A stretch of 64,000 bases of DNA from Megalonaias nervosa (GCA_016617855.1 JAECUM010001154.1:1-64000); one strand, 5' to 3'. Positions 44,435-55,632 are shown, counted from the stretch's first letter. A program made the numbers and translations. The notes: generated by a model from the sequence alone, not told the origin.

Positions 44435-45080
44435 TCAACCAAAACTTTTATCGAGACCAATACGATATCGTGACCGAGAATCATGTAGATTGATTGTAAC
44501 AAACCCATGTGGTTCCCTCTGCGCATGTGTAAAAGAAGTTTTTAAATGTAATCATATCCATATCGCCGGAATACCAAGTCTGATGAATATTTCGCACCAT
44601 GTGTGTATCAACGTCATAAAAGATAACCAAAAGATTACAGTGATCTCTGATAACTTTGGGAATCTGAGTGTATCGTAGATCACGTCGGCGTTTTTATGTC
44701 TGCCTCGAGAAAATTAGTCTGCTTGTCGAGCAAAACATTGTCGTACACTACTAGATTGTTAAAGTCGCCATCAAGATCGTCCAGCGACGGAACATCATCG
44801 ATGTCGGTGATAAAATCAATAATACCATCGCCATCCTCCTCAGGGGCTTTGCACTTTCTTTGAATTCCTTAAGAATACAACAGCATCGCTGATCATCTAC
44901 AGATGGTACCACTAAATAAAGTTTGTCCCACTTGAGCCATCTCATTATCAGATTGAGTAGCAACTAAGTCTTACCAGACCCAGACGGACCTATGATAATT
45001 GCACGAATAGAGTTTGGTAATGCTGAATGACGCTTAGCTGGCTCCTGCTCTCGCACTGCTGAGAAGTCAATGACATTCAT
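44435..45080 (-). pseudogene. Polinton-2 packaging ATPase, broken
   Basis: ATG 45080 starts M-N-V-I-D-F-S-A-V-R. Walker A I-I-G-P-S-G-S-G-K-T is followed at once by an in-frame TAG. A slip near 44855 leads to D-I-D-D-V-P-S-L-D-D-L and Walker B N-L-V-V-Y-D-N. A further change near 44700 reaches V-I-R-D-H-C-N-L-L-V and Y-R-I-G-L-D at 44435. Same family as 33811-34436 but a different subgroup. Confidence 0.8.
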
Positions 45081-45560
45081 GATGTACAGATATGATAAGT
45101 ATATGAATCAATATTGTATTCGATGCAGAGATTTCAACGATACCGGCAAATTAACAACAATAACGACGAAGAATGAAAAGAGAGCACTTAGAGACAGGTA
45201 CGTGAAATATTATACAAAAAATACAAATTGTGGTGGTGATATTGCTGCAGCACTCGGGAAAATTCCAGGGACTACATGGACTAAATATCCCGGTGAGAAG
45301 CATCTTCCATGATATAATGATTGTGGTCCTGGAACTCGACTTGATATTAGACTAGACGAAAACAATCAACCAAAACTAGAAGAATATCCAGTGAATGAGA
45401 TTGATCAAGGGTGCCATGTTCATGATGTCGAGTATAAAATAATTGAGATCTACAACAAGGTAAGTTGACTCACATGCTGAAGTCTAGAAAAATAAAATCT
45501 CTCAGAGAATCACTCGCCAGTTGGCTGATAAAGTCGGCAATGAAAGGTAAACTAGTGTTA
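45070..45560 (+). pseudogene. Polinton-2 PLA2-like domain protein, broken
   Basis: Begins with a zinc-like pair (Y-C-I-R-C). After an in-frame TGA at 45310 the core reads Y-N-D-C-G-P-G-T-R-L and V-N-E-I-D-Q-G-C-H-V-H-D-V-E-Y: the calcium loop (C-G-P-G) and the His-Asp pair of PLA2-like domains, as in parvovirus VP1-type enzymes. Starts divergently from the ATPase with an 11-bp overlap and leads into the integrase gene. Confidence 0.75.
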
Positions 45561-45580
45561 GAAGATGGCAATTATTAGCA

Positions 45581-46480
45581 ATGGAGTCAATTTATTATAG
45601 CCCAACAGGCTATTGGAGGGGTAGAGCAACGATTAGCAAACTCGCTCATGCAGCAGATTTCTCGTGTGGTGTTGCGGCAGATTTCTTGGCCCGACAGGCA
45701 ATATGGCAAATTTATTTACCACTGCATAAAACGATTCAGCACGGACGGTTTGATGTTAGCACGCCCAACGAAATTCATCAGGCAGATATTTTGTTTTTTC
45801 CCCATGATACTATTATAACTGACAAACGTCATTACGTAATTCAATACACGTTGATGGTTGTTGACGCTGCCAGCGGATAGAAAGAAGCAAGGTCGCTATC
45901 AACTAAAACAGCAATTGAAGTTGCAGCTGCGTTTGAATGAATTTATCAGCGACGACCTGGCTTGCATGGCGGCCTGCGATGGATACAGTTGCTACAGGTT
46001 GATCCTGGCATAGAATTTCTTGATGCAGTAACATCTCTGATGAAAAACACAATCCGAAAATCAGACGAGAACACACTGCGGTACATCGCGATCAGGAATA
46101 GTTGGGAGATTTAATCGAACACTTGCTGAACGACTGTTTGGGCATCATTACGCCCAGGAATTACTGAGCAAGGACAAATCTCCTGAATGGGTTGCAATAC
46201 TACCTCACGTGATAGCCGCGTTAAACAACGAAGTCACTCGTGCAATTTCTATGCAGTCGGTCAATGCGATTGCGAGGACATACATACCAGTGAGCGTGCG
46301 TGCGCGCCAGCAACATGACTCTTCCTCACCAGTACTAGGTATCACGACTATCAGGTATTTATATGAACCTGACGAACTTGAACGTGTTAAAAAATGAGCA
46401 ACCGATCCTGTTTGGAGTGTAACCACACATAAAATTTCCAGATAGTTACATCTACGGGTAGGCTTGCAATCTATAGGCGA
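45581..46480 (+). pseudogene. Polinton-2 integrase, broken, catalytic Glu replaced
   Basis: Opens Y-Y-S-P-T-G-Y-W-R-G, then P-N-E-I-H-Q-A-D-I-L-F (first Asp), an in-frame TAG after V-V-D-A-A-S-G, Q-V-D-P-G-I-E-F (second Asp), and after a slip near 46090 G-I-V-G-R-F-N-R-T-L-A-E-R-L. The family has Glu in V-E-R-F-N-R; here it is Gly, so the DDE triad is lost. C-terminal part I-R-Y-L-Y-E-P-D-E-L and D-P-V-W-S-V. Belongs to the common animal Polinton integrase type, unlike the PLA2-fused one of Polinton-1. Confidence 0.85.
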
Positions 46481-46599
46481 GATTCAACGGCTCATCAACG
46501 TGGATATTTGTCTGTGAACAATTACAAATAATTCCTGAAGATACCGATTACCGACAGCATGGATTCGCCAGCGCATCATGGCACTGGCGCACGGAATTA

Positions 46600-47115
46600 G
46601 TTTCTGGGAGCTAACTACTTGAGGGCTTGTCCTCCCCCCCCCCCCCCCCCCGACGTCGGTTACAATCAAGGCATGTCAGCATCACATTTTCGCGTATGTG
46701 GTCGATACTACTGTCGATTCTGTGCACGGTAAATTGTCGTGGGTCGTTAGGAGAATATTGCCACGACATCATTGTGTTATAGCGCGCACAGCGATTGTTT
46801 TGTCTTTGTTTCAACCCCATGATGAACTCAACATCAAGATCAAACTCGCCTTATGCTTTTCGTCATTTCGCTGATAACCAGCTAATTTTTCTCACATCGC
46901 TGGTTTTCTGTAGTTGAGACATCTTTGTAACCCTCGATACACTAAACGTCACCATTCAATGCGATCATCGACGATCCAGATATTAGTAACTGCGAATGTT
47001 AATCCCTGTGACGAATTAATGGTTATAGCATATCCCAGAGTCCATGGAGATTTGCAATCTCCCGCCGATGGCTCCGCTATCGCTTTCTCAACAACATGCA
47101 CATCGATTTTTTTTC
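46600..47115 (-). pseudogene. Helicase C-terminus with HNH domain, broken
   Basis: From about 47115 leftward: G-Y-A-I-T-I-N-S-S-Q-G-L-T and I-W-I-V-D-D-R-I-E-W, the C-terminal motifs of SF1-type viral helicases. A TGA follows, then a linker (L-A-G-Y-Q-R-N-D-E-K), then an HNH zinc domain L-K-Q-R-Q-N-N-R-C...F-T-V-H-R-I-D-S and V-M-L-T-C-L-D-C-N-R. The second Cys of the first pair is Tyr. A C18 run (46634-46651) encodes the Gly tract. The N-terminal helicase half is missing beyond a (TA)n run. Confidence 0.75.
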
Positions 47116-47120
47116 CAGCA

Positions 47121-47126
<6 letters not shown>

Positions 47127-47192
<66 letters not shown>
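47127..47192. repeat. (TA)n microsatellite
   Basis: TA run inside Polinton-2 at the truncated helicase end. Confidence 0.95.
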
Positions 47193-47196
<4 letters not shown>

Positions 47197-47364
47197 AATA
47201 CAAATCATAATGGCGAATAACAGTCCTTTCAAGTGCATTGGATCCAGCAAGAGATCACGTGTGTCAGGGATTGATTAAGATAAATGCAATAAACTGACAA
47301 CGGACAGTGCAAAACTAGTATCTATATATGTGCAACTTCCAAGAATACGATATTAAAAGTAGGA

Positions 47365-47690
47365 ACGTGCACAATTGTTAGAGCGTCCAACTGCCAGTCA
47401 CAAAGGTGGTTAATCGGTACATGTTCGAATCACACGGCGGACAACGTCCGCTGACGAGAGAAAATTATTTTTCTATGTAAGTAGGAGACAGCTGGGCTTG
47501 GATGGTGGTGGTTGTGAGCATAATTTGAAAGCAAACCTGGTGAAATACTGATCGGTGTCAATTATCTGACGGCGCATACATTATTCCCGGGAAAATCAGG
47601 TGGCTTAGATCGCCCTATGAACCTGCTAGAAGAATGTCGTTTGACAATCTAGGGGTTCACAAGGGGGTAGTATCTACACATCAAGTAACG
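47365..47690 (+). mobile_element. tRNA-headed SINE
   Basis: A box TTGTTAGAGCG near 47375 and B box ATGTTCGAATC near 47424. The body includes GGAGACAGCTGGGCTTGG, and the tail carries an inverted copy of the tandem motif of 19560-20035 (CAATCTAGGGGTTCACAAGGGGG). Inserted in Polinton-2. Confidence 0.55.
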
Positions 47691-47895
47691 CTAATCAGTA
47701 CTGAAAACTGTTGGACGTAAATAATATACAAGCAACACCAGCGTACGGCAAGCAGTATGCCAGCCCCCAGGAAATACTGCCAATGGGCACCACCCTGTCC
47801 TAGACTTCTCCATTTGTGCTAACATATCAGAACGTAGAGTGCAGAGCGTTCCAAGGTTCAATCATTGATATTTAGAGAAATACTTTTATTATTTA

Positions 47896-48205
47896 ATGAA
47901 TTACGAAAATATTAATGCGATTATTTCTGCGATTGAAAAATTACATAATACGGGTATACAAATTACTGACCAACTCAATGCTGCGAAAAAAAAACACATA
48001 TGCTTTTGAAACATTACAAGAGCGAAAATCCGACGTAAGATGCACACTCCTATCCGAGTACAGGTTCATCAAATTACTCCAGGGAGCAATAAGAATGTCT
48101 CTTGCTAATGTCACGAATGATACACAAATTGATGAAATAGTTCCACTCGCAACGTCGATAGAACAAATATATTGGAGTTGTCGGGCGAATATGAAGCAGA
48201 AATGA
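47896..48205 (+). pseudogene. Polinton-2 hypothetical protein, one frameshift
   Basis: ATG 47896 gives M-N-Y-E-N-I-N-A-I-I-S-A-I-E-K-L-H-N. A slip in the A9 run near 47990 continues T-Y-A-F-E-T-L-Q-E-R-K to R-A-N-M-K-Q-K at 48205. Helical; not recognised. Confidence 0.4.
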
Positions 48206-48711
48206 TTGTGGGAATGCGTGTAAGACAGCTAAGGAGATGTATGGAGGACCCATGCTAATGAATCTGAGTCTGTGTTGTACTGTTTTACGGTAAAACGCGC
48301 AGCAATCAAGTAAAATAATAAAATGAAGTATCTTGGTGGACACTAACAAATAAGTATTGTTTTGCTGGCTGAACTCTCAGTGTTCTGGACACTCAGATAA
48401 AATAATGTATCTTTTTGCATATGTTTTACTTATCTGAATGAAACATTGTATGGTAGACCTTCGGGACCATTGCTCTGCGTTGGGACCGTTTAACGGTCGA
48501 GCCGCTCGAGGCCAGGGTCTGTCTCGCACATACAGTCTCAGTGATATCTCTTCTTGACGTGTGTCAAGAAGATGTAAAGTTTGATCTTTCAGTCTGAAAA
48601 TGTATCCGCGACAACAGCGGATAAGGACATCGCACGTAAACAGGATTAACAGGTAATGATACAATCAAATGGCCAGGGGGAACCTAAGGGGTAAACGAGT
48701 AAAGAATATAC
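48206..48711. other. No gene recognised inside Polinton-2
   Basis: Open frames on the minus strand (48377-48664) show no family signature. Probably decayed coding DNA. Confidence 0.4.
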
Positions 48712-49026
48712 CTACTTCGATTTCCCATGGTCTTCGGCATAGCTGCCATCGACTGCGTCACAAACTAAGTTCACGGATACCGTCGATGTGATATTAACGA
48801 TGCCCGGCAATATATGTCGTTCACCGCCATTTGGGTCATTAGTGTGTCGGAGAATCATTGATGCTGATATAACTTCCGACTTTCTCCCATACGCTAACGA
48901 CCCATGCATGGTATTCATCAATGATATCATTGACAGTTTTTCCGCCGCCGTTCTGTCAAAACCTGGTAATTTAAGTTTTGGTAATTCAGCTTCTGTAAGC
49001 GCATAACATTCAAGAAATATGTGCAT
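48712..49026 (-). CDS. Polinton-2 hypothetical protein, about 104 aa
   Basis: Open frame with E-L-P-K-L-K-L-P-G-F-D, then I-S-L-M-N-T-M-H-G-S-L-A-Y-G-R. I do not recognise the family. Same strand and spacing as the following genes, so probably real but possibly partial. Confidence 0.4.
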   Translation of the reverse strand: MHIFLECYALTEAELPKLKLPGFDRTAAEKLSMISLMNTMHGSLAYGRKSEVISASMILRHTNDPNGGERHILPGIVNITSTVSVNLVCDAVDGSYAEDHGKSK

Positions 49027-49049
49027 ATGAGTTGCCTCCGTGACGAACC

Positions 49050-49690
49050 AGATGAATTACTTATTTTATGCTGCTTTTGCTATAACTCTCGACGTAACCA
49101 ATCTCACTTTGTTTAAATGTTGTATCGTTGCAATGATTTGTTTCTTTAAACCATCATTAGCATATTCAATAGTCTCCGTAAGTCTTTGAACTCTAGCTGA
49201 TATTCATCATCAATCCTGCTGAGCTCTGCTCTGACCCGTCCTTTATCGTAAGTCCGACCATCACAAGCTGAATGCATCCTGGTTATTGTCTCCTTTAGTT
49301 CAAGTACCTCGTTCCAGGCGCTAAATTTTCCGTATTCGGGTGTTTTCGCGAATTCTCGTTTGTTTGTGACACTCAGATTTTTGTGACGGTTTAACTGGTG
49401 GTTGTTGAGGGGGTGCTACCAATGGTCATCCAAACACGGTTCTGATCGATGATTGATGTATATCGACGGCGTAATCCGGCGTTGAAATTTTTATGGCGGC
49501 AGATAAAGTCGACTCGTGAACTGTTATACGATTTTTTATTCTCGCCCTGTCATAGATTTAATTCTGCGTTGAAACCCATCGTTGATTTGTTCGATTTTAT
49601 AATTCTCAGTCGGCAATCTGACTACATCGAGTGGTGCGATCCGTCGGGTTTATTCTGGTAGGCAAATACCACCAGTGAATTGTTGGCGGA
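49050..49690 (-). pseudogene. Decayed Polinton-2 coding DNA
   Basis: A minus frame at about 49375-49190 reads F-A-K-T-P-E-Y-G-K-F-S-A-W-N-E-V-L, then R-V-R-A-E-L-S-R-I-D-D-E-Y. Fragments upstream are in several frames. Helical, unrecognised. Confidence 0.35.
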
Positions 49691-49918
49691 CAAACCTCCA
49701 AACGACTTTGATCTAATATCTGGCCAACTATTATAGATTTGCAGTTGTGCAAGCGCAGTTTATCTGGTTGGGATGGCAGTCTCAAAGCTAACGTTAAATT
49801 CCGGCTCCGTTGGCGTCGCTGAGATCATGGTTGTTGGCGGTGTTGTATTTGCGGCAATTTGTTTTAGTAGTTCTCGAGTTTCACAATCGGCAATTCTTGA
49901 ATTGCTAGTCATTAATAT

Positions 49919-50425
49919 TTATGCAGATTCCAAAGGCATGTTAACACTCGATGGAGCTGGGATAGTTTTACGATCTGCTCTGGAGCGTTCTACGTGCTGC
50001 AAGGCACAGGCGTCGTGATAAATATTGTTCATTTCGATAAATTCCTGATCTGATATTAAACCGTTGTTGAGCCCCGACGATATCAATAATAATAACCGTG
50101 CATGTGCCTGTGTTGCCGCTGAAAACTGTGTTGTATGTTTATGTAATTTCTCAGTCGCGAATGTTGATAGTTTCTTTGCGATGATATTAAGAACAACAGC
50201 AATGCGGGTGATAACGGCAGCGCTGATTCCTATTACCTGTGATATCACATATGTCGCTGATAATGTGCCGAATAACGTCACTGTTTCAGCAACTACAGCT
50301 GATGAAGCGTACCCAACAAGGCCGATAACCGTGATGTATCTGAGGTATTTTGCTGGGGAGGGGGATTGCCGTATGCGTGTCGATAATAACTTGCAATGCT
50401 GCATGTCACAAACTCGCTTGTTCAT
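49919..50425 (-). CDS. Conserved Polinton membrane protein, 168 aa
   Basis: Basic N-terminus, then a hydrophobic, Gly/Ala/Val-rich segment (residues about 25-85, I-T-V-I-G-L-V-G-Y-A-S-S-A-V-V) with room for two or three membrane spans. Then L-N-I-I-A-K-K-L and a helical C-terminus with S-G-L-N-N-G-L-I-S-D-Q-E-F. I recall this layout (...K-A-L-x-D-G-x-I-S-D-x-E-F) from other animal Polintons; function unknown. Intact, unlike its neighbours. Confidence 0.6.
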   Translation of the reverse strand: MNKRVCDMQHCKLLSTRIRQSPSPAKYLRYITVIGLVGYASSAVVAETVTLFGTLSATYVISQVIGISAAVITRIAVVLNIIAKKLSTFATEKLHKHTTQFSAATQAHARLLLLISSGLNNGLISDQEFIEMNNIYHDACALQHVERSRADRKTIPAPSSVNMPLESA

Positions 50426-50566
50426 ATCTGAAGGATCGTGCCAGATCGTGAAACGATCCGAGATCGCGCTAGGATCTACGGTGATCGTGATTCGCCAGCG
50501 CCATCGTTAACGATGGGTTCATTACGTGAATCCTAAGTAATTAATTGAGGCGTTTTGGCGACAAAT

Positions 50567-51560
50567 TCAAGATACCACCAGTACATCGTTGCGGTTAGGT
50601 TTTTGTCTTCGCGATCCAATATGAATATTTCCTCGGTATTTTGATTTTACACCACTGACACGGTTCCAGAAAATCGATTGGTTGCATGATACCATGGGAA
50701 CGTTTTTAAATATTCTAAATCGCGCAGAGCTAAACACTAGGAGCCTGTACACTCCGGTGACATCAGCGGTATGTTTGTTAGTGTTATTTTGTTTCGACCA
50801 TGTTGCTGATCCAGGGTTTACTGTGTATACAACGTTGATGAACGAGGTCGTGTGAATTATACCCACCACAGTCCTTCTGACACGATCAGCGACGTCAGTA
50901 ATTCCACTAGTTATATCTGCGAGAGTTTTGTTGATGGCGGCAATTGAAGTTTTTACGTTGACTAGATCGCCGATTTTGTGCTAATTCTACGAGTTTTACT
51001 TATTTGTGGTTTTACCAAGTCGTTGATAGTTCTGCGAAGACCCGTTATCGCGCCTACGTGAACGTCTTACTCAGCCCCCAACGTGACTAGTTTATTATTA
51101 ATTGTGGTGTCGCTGTCGTCTTCGAATTTCTTCGTTGTGGCGTCATCGTGAGACACTGGTTCTCTAAAAACAACAATTTTATTTCTGTTCATATTGAGTT
51201 CGCCAGTCATTGCATTACCGGTACTAGCAACGCGTTTGCTGACCTCATTGCGGATCTCATTTCTGAGAGTCCCGATTGTTACGCTTGAGTCTGATTCTTC
51301 CGTCATCAGTAAATACTGGGATATTATCCGTGACCGCAACGAGAACTCGTCGGACAATATCAACCCACCCAATATTCCTTGTTTTTAACCGTCCATGCTG
51401 ATCCTGAAAAACTAACAACTTCATCCTTGTCAACCCCAGCGAGGTTCATAAAATCAGCGAGCTCATGTTCAGTTGCACACGCTGACAAATCAAAATCACC
51501 TAGTCCAGATTTCTTAACCCTACTAAAAGTGGTAGAAGATCTTCCGTAAATATCTACCAT
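50567..51560 (-). pseudogene. Polinton-2 fibre-like protein, broken
   Basis: N-terminus M-V-D-I-Y-G-R-S-S-T-T-F. After a frame change near 51365, a tail-fibre-type repeat G-N-A-M-T-G-E-L-N-M-N-R-N-K-I, then D-D-A-T-T-K-K-F-E-D-D. Further frames lead to a beta-rich C-terminal part ending near 50567. Only one clear shaft repeat, against about three in Polinton-1. Confidence 0.6.
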
Positions 51561-51569
51561 TATAAACTC

Positions 51570-52007
51570 CCAACCTGTTTAAAACGACCGCTCGTGTACT
51601 CGTGCACGGCTTTATTTGGTAGAGGAACACCAAAGGTCCATGACCTTGATATAGCATCTAGAATCGTTAGCGATTCAGAACCGCATATAGGTGGCTCTGT
51701 TAATATCTGTGTTGGTAACGTGGATTACCAGACGGTTGGAATGCTTTGCAATCTGCTTGCGATTCTGATGATATATATTCGAGAAATTCCTTTGGTAGTG
51801 CCAATCCATATGAATCAAAATAAACAACACTACGTCGATCAACGGCATATGCAAACAGTGAGAACCGGGACCCGAATATCCATCGAGATTAATTTTACTA
51901 GTTTCAAAACGATTTGTTTTGTCAGGTAACTGATCACGCATGAAAACCCCTCTAAAGCTTTTTATGCTTAATCGACGAGCAGCTTCAAATAGATCAAAGC
52001 TGGACAT
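51570..52007 (-). pseudogene. Polinton-2 adenain-type protease, broken
   Basis: M-S-S-F-D-L-F-E-A-A-R-R, F-R-G-V-F-M-R-D-Q-L-P, then G-P-G-S-H (His). A slip next to the His leads to V-V-Y-F-D-S-Y-G-L (Asp). Another slip leads to I-C-G-S-E-S-L (the Cys of C-G). Catalytic positions remain readable but in three frames. Confidence 0.75.
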
Positions 52008-52124
52008 TGGAACGCCTTGAGTTCTAAAGCTTGCTTAGCGCCATCGTTAACGATTGGTACCTGGTAGTTTCAGACCTGAGCCTCAAGCAGCTCGAGCGTA
52101 CCACAAATGGGGTTCCTGGAAGTC

Positions 52125-52361
52125 TTACACCTTGTCAACGCTATCTTTTTTTGAGGTTTTTAGGCCCTGTCCTATCGTTTTCTTCAATGCCATCCCGGCA
52201 GCAGTTTCAACAACACCAAGTTCAGCTGCTTTTGCAATAGCCGGAGCTGCAGCGGCAATCATCGTTGGCATAGCCGCAAGAAGTGGATATACACCACCTG
52301 CTTTTTCTAAGTCTTTAATAGCGCCCGCAGAAAGATCAAGTCTTTGATTTCTTGGAGTCAT
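52125..52361 (-). CDS. Polinton-2 small virion-type protein, 78 aa
   Basis: M-T-P-R-N-Q-R-L-D-L-S-A-G-A-I-K-D-L-E-K-A-G-G followed by an Ala-rich hydrophobic segment and a Lys end. Equivalent of 29434-29828, here with one repeat-like unit. Possible membrane-active minor virion protein. Confidence 0.6.
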   Translation of the reverse strand: MTPRNQRLDLSAGAIKDLEKAGGVYPLLAAMPTMIAAAAPAIAKAAELGVVETAAGMALKKTIGQGLKTSKKDSVDKV

Positions 52362-52389
52362 TGTAATGTTTGAGCTGACGTTCTGTCAG

Positions 52390-53530
52390 CGATAATTTAT
52401 TTGGGACTTGCAACGCCGCTGATTTCAGCAATATTTTGCGCCAGAATTCTTCGCCTATGTCAATTGTAACTTTCTATTCTGACCAGGAGTCGAAATAACA
52501 TACACGTGATGATATGACATTATGATATCACGAAGATCCCATTGCTTTGCAACGATCACTTTTGGTCCTATCACTTGTAATCCGATCACATATTTTCCAC
52601 TGGTGCATCAATGACTCTCATTCGTCCACCAACACCTTCGAGCAACATTGCCATGTAAATAACCTTAAAGCATTACTCTCGACACCTTCTATGGTCATCG
52701 CAAACCTCGACATCGTGGATTTGCCTCCTGGTTCCATGAAAGAGAGCAGCCGGCGTTTTTCAGTCAGCGATGGTATCATTGTTGGCATCCACAATGAAAG
52801 TTTTGTCAATACTACTTTGTCAGCAGCAGCTGTATCGGAGCGCCATTCTGCATCATTGTCAGTAGATTTTCTGACAAGCACCACCGTGTGTTTGGCGCCA
52901 AAAATAACTTTTCTGAAACCCAACAGTACCTGAAAATGTGTGTCAGTGGAATTGCGCATGAAAAATCTTCAACGTCGTTACCATCGATCGACGTCCTACA
53001 AATCCAAAGTTAAAATTTTAATTCATTGATGTGACCTCAGTTTCAGGGGTGCTCATTGTCACTTTGTGGCTCTCGGGGTGGTTAGTGGTATCCTTCGCGA
53101 ACATCATTGACGGACCAGCTGACCAGGAATAAGCATCGATGTATCAGGCCAGCCCCATACTTGTCGTGGCATCAACGTCTTTGAGACTTGATTTGATCTC
53201 CTTTCCGTCAATCATATATGTGGCACTGCTGAACAATGCCATAACACCATTATTAACAATACCAAATTGATATCCGCATTTATGCGCCGTATCATCTGCT
53301 TTAAACAGTTGACCTTCAATCTCAACGAATGCCTCAGCGGGCAAGAAATATATGCTTGTATCCTGGACTTGTATTTCGATTCATCCGCGTGCGTCAGGTA
53401 CACGCGCACTATATGAATAATACTGTTAATTACACACCGAGTCATCTTTTAGGACTGGTGCGCCTATGTCAAATGCGGTATCAGAGGTACGCTAGAACAT
53501 TTTATTTTATTCGCCGTCGTCTAATATGAT
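52390..53530 (-). pseudogene. Polinton-2 major capsid protein, broken
   Basis: Fragments in order: P-A-E-A-F-V-E-I-E-G-Q-L-F (53340), G-I-V-N-N-G-V-M-A-L-F-S-S (53250), M-M-F-A-K-D-T (53110), V-I-F-G-A-K-H-T-V-V-L (52905), L-S-L-W-M-P-T-M-I-P (52800). These match the blocks of 29866-31386. Several frame changes, and the gene is shorter than in Polinton-1, so internal parts are deleted. Confidence 0.8.
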
Positions 53531-53539
53531 TTACCAATG

Positions 53540-53770
53540 ATGTAGCTAAATCATCGTGCACTGGTTGATCAACGACGATGACGTCGAGTCAAACCACTTC
53601 CTGTTATCAGACTTGCTATTATACTCCTTTCTCCCTCACCGGTGGTTTGTTTTGTCAGTGATGGCACACCAGCCAGTTCTCTTAACCGTTCATTTTCAGC
53701 TTGATTTATTATTTTACTGACACTGCTAGCATCACTTCGGTGCTAGGTAATTTTACTGCCTGCTGGACTG
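53540..53770 (-). pseudogene. Polinton-2 fragment, helical protein
   Basis: Minus frame S-V-S-K-I-I-N-Q-A-E-N-E-R-L-R-E-L-A-G, then Q-T-T-G-E-G-E-R-S-I-I-A-S. Not recognised. Last recognisable Polinton-2 coding piece on this side. Confidence 0.35.
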
Positions 53771-54017
53771 CTGGCGATCTGCGTGTTACTCGCGCATGTC
53801 TGTCTCGGATTGCTGAGAATGCCTACTATCAAGACCCATCAGATCTGGTAACACACTTTTCTTGTAAATTATGCATAGATATTCCGTCCGATAGTGATAC
53901 TGGAAAACTATTTAATAACATGAAATATAATAGGCTGGAAAGATTATGATCTCGGTAATCACTCGAGATGTTGGCAGAATCAACTCATGTAAGTGGTGTG
54001 GATGGCACTGGGTTTCC

Positions 54018-54021
<4 letters not shown>

Positions 54022-54101
<80 letters not shown>
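54022..54101. repeat. (TA)n microsatellite
   Basis: Long TA run just beyond Polinton-2. Confidence 0.95.
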
Positions 54102-54107
<6 letters not shown>

Positions 54108-54109
54108 AA

Positions 54110-55300
54110 CAGTAATATTTCAAAACACTGTTGAATCAAAGTCATGAGGTATATTGTGTACATGGGTTTTAAAGATAAGAATACGTGAATTTAAATACAT
54201 TATAGCTGCATAGATCAAATGTTGCTTGAGTCATCGGGATAAATATTAAAATCATACATCAAATTAATATATTTTACTGTTTCTCTCTTTCTCTTTTATC
54301 CGTCTACTAATATGACCTGTAGATTTTATCTTATGCTAACCTACGTCTTCTTGAATAATGTCCAAGCGACTCAAGGTCTTATGGTATAATGACCAGAAAC
54401 CCTCATAAGAGTGTTATGGTATGCTACCTTTTGCATCATCTCAACATTCTCAAGCTCCCAAACTCAACATTAATCTTTGGCGCAGTTATTCGCGTACTTC
54501 CTTGTATGATATTGTTTAGTTCGTTATATATCAGTACAATGTTTACTACATGCAGTCGTTATCAAGTCGTTACCCTTCCGTCAATGGAACCAATTACATC
54601 AATAAATTGCTCTTATACTAAAATGAATTATAATATCTATGATAATGCCCTTCTTCAATAAAATCTAAACGTAAATTTGTATTTTTAATATGGTGAATAT
54701 CTGTACGAACAGACAAGTAAAGCCATGTTATTCATCGAACTAAAGTATATCATCTTGTATCATCTAATACATTCGACTATTTTCTCTTGAATATTAATAG
54801 CATCAGAAACAAATTTGAAAATATTGTCTATTTTGTCGAAGGTATGAATAGCCTTTGCTTCAAAGAAACACATTGTAATGTAAATGTAACTGCTGAGAAG
54901 ATTCATATCAAGAGTACAATGTTTTCTACGGGTAGAATAGGACTAATCATCATGGAAACTAGTATTGCTCATAACAAACCAGATTATAACCAGATTGTCC
55001 GTAGTACAATATATCTTGAACACGATATGTGTTATCTATTAATTTGATCATATTACTGTAAACTCCAAAATGAAGAAACTTTTTACGAAATCCTTACATT
55101 GTAAGGAAATGGCCATTTTAGGCTCTTTCATTTTCACTTTATCTGTTTTTATACAATTATTGTCAACAGTGATTGGAACAGTATTAACTGTATATGAATG
55201 CTGATGATTCATCACAATAGATAAGAAATAAAAAGTATTAGTATTCATATGACCAAACATTTAGAGAAAACACAGTTAATACCTAACTGCTCAACACACC
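54110..55300. other. Intron, no gene recognised
   Basis: A short stretch at about 54802-54845 lies between TTAATAG and AAG|GTATGA and could be a tiny exon, but has no supporting domain. Confidence 0.4.
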
Positions 55301-55304
55301 GAGA

Positions 55305-55594
55305 AAATTGGTTAGAGCGTCCGCCTCGGATGCGGGAGGTCGCGGGTTCGAACCCTGGCCGAGTCATACCAAAGACTTGTAAAAATGGTGCTAACAGCTG
55401 CCTCGATAGCCGCTCAGCATTAAGAAGTTAGTGTTGGGACTGGTCGACCTGGTGTCAGAATAATGTGACTGGATTGGACATCATGCTCCATGTCCACGGC
55501 AAGATGCTTCAGTGCTAGACATCACTATAAACTTCCACACTGCAGACATCGTAGCGATATAACTGAAAAATACTTAAATATACGTTAAAAATCT

Positions 55595-55600
<6 letters not shown>
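55305..55600 (+). mobile_element. tRNA-headed SINE, molluscan core type
   Basis: A box TGGTTAGAGCGT (55309), B box GGGTTCGAACC (55344), body with GCTCAGCATTAAGAAGTTAG and GACTGGTCGACCTGGTGTCAG, followed by a (CA)n tail at 55599-55632. Best preserved SINE in the window. Confidence 0.8.

Positions 55601-55632
<32 letters not shown>

Larger units (their letters stand above)
44435..53770. mobile_element. Polinton-2, degenerate, inside a host intron
   Basis: A second Polinton with a gene set homologous to but distinct from Polinton-1: ATPase, PLA2-like, integrase, helicase-HNH, membrane protein, fibre, protease, small virion protein, major capsid. No pPolB and no terminal repeats were found, so it is truncated at one or both ends. 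GC content is visibly higher than in Polinton-1, and most genes need several frame corrections, so it is an older and independent insertion. Confidence 0.9.
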
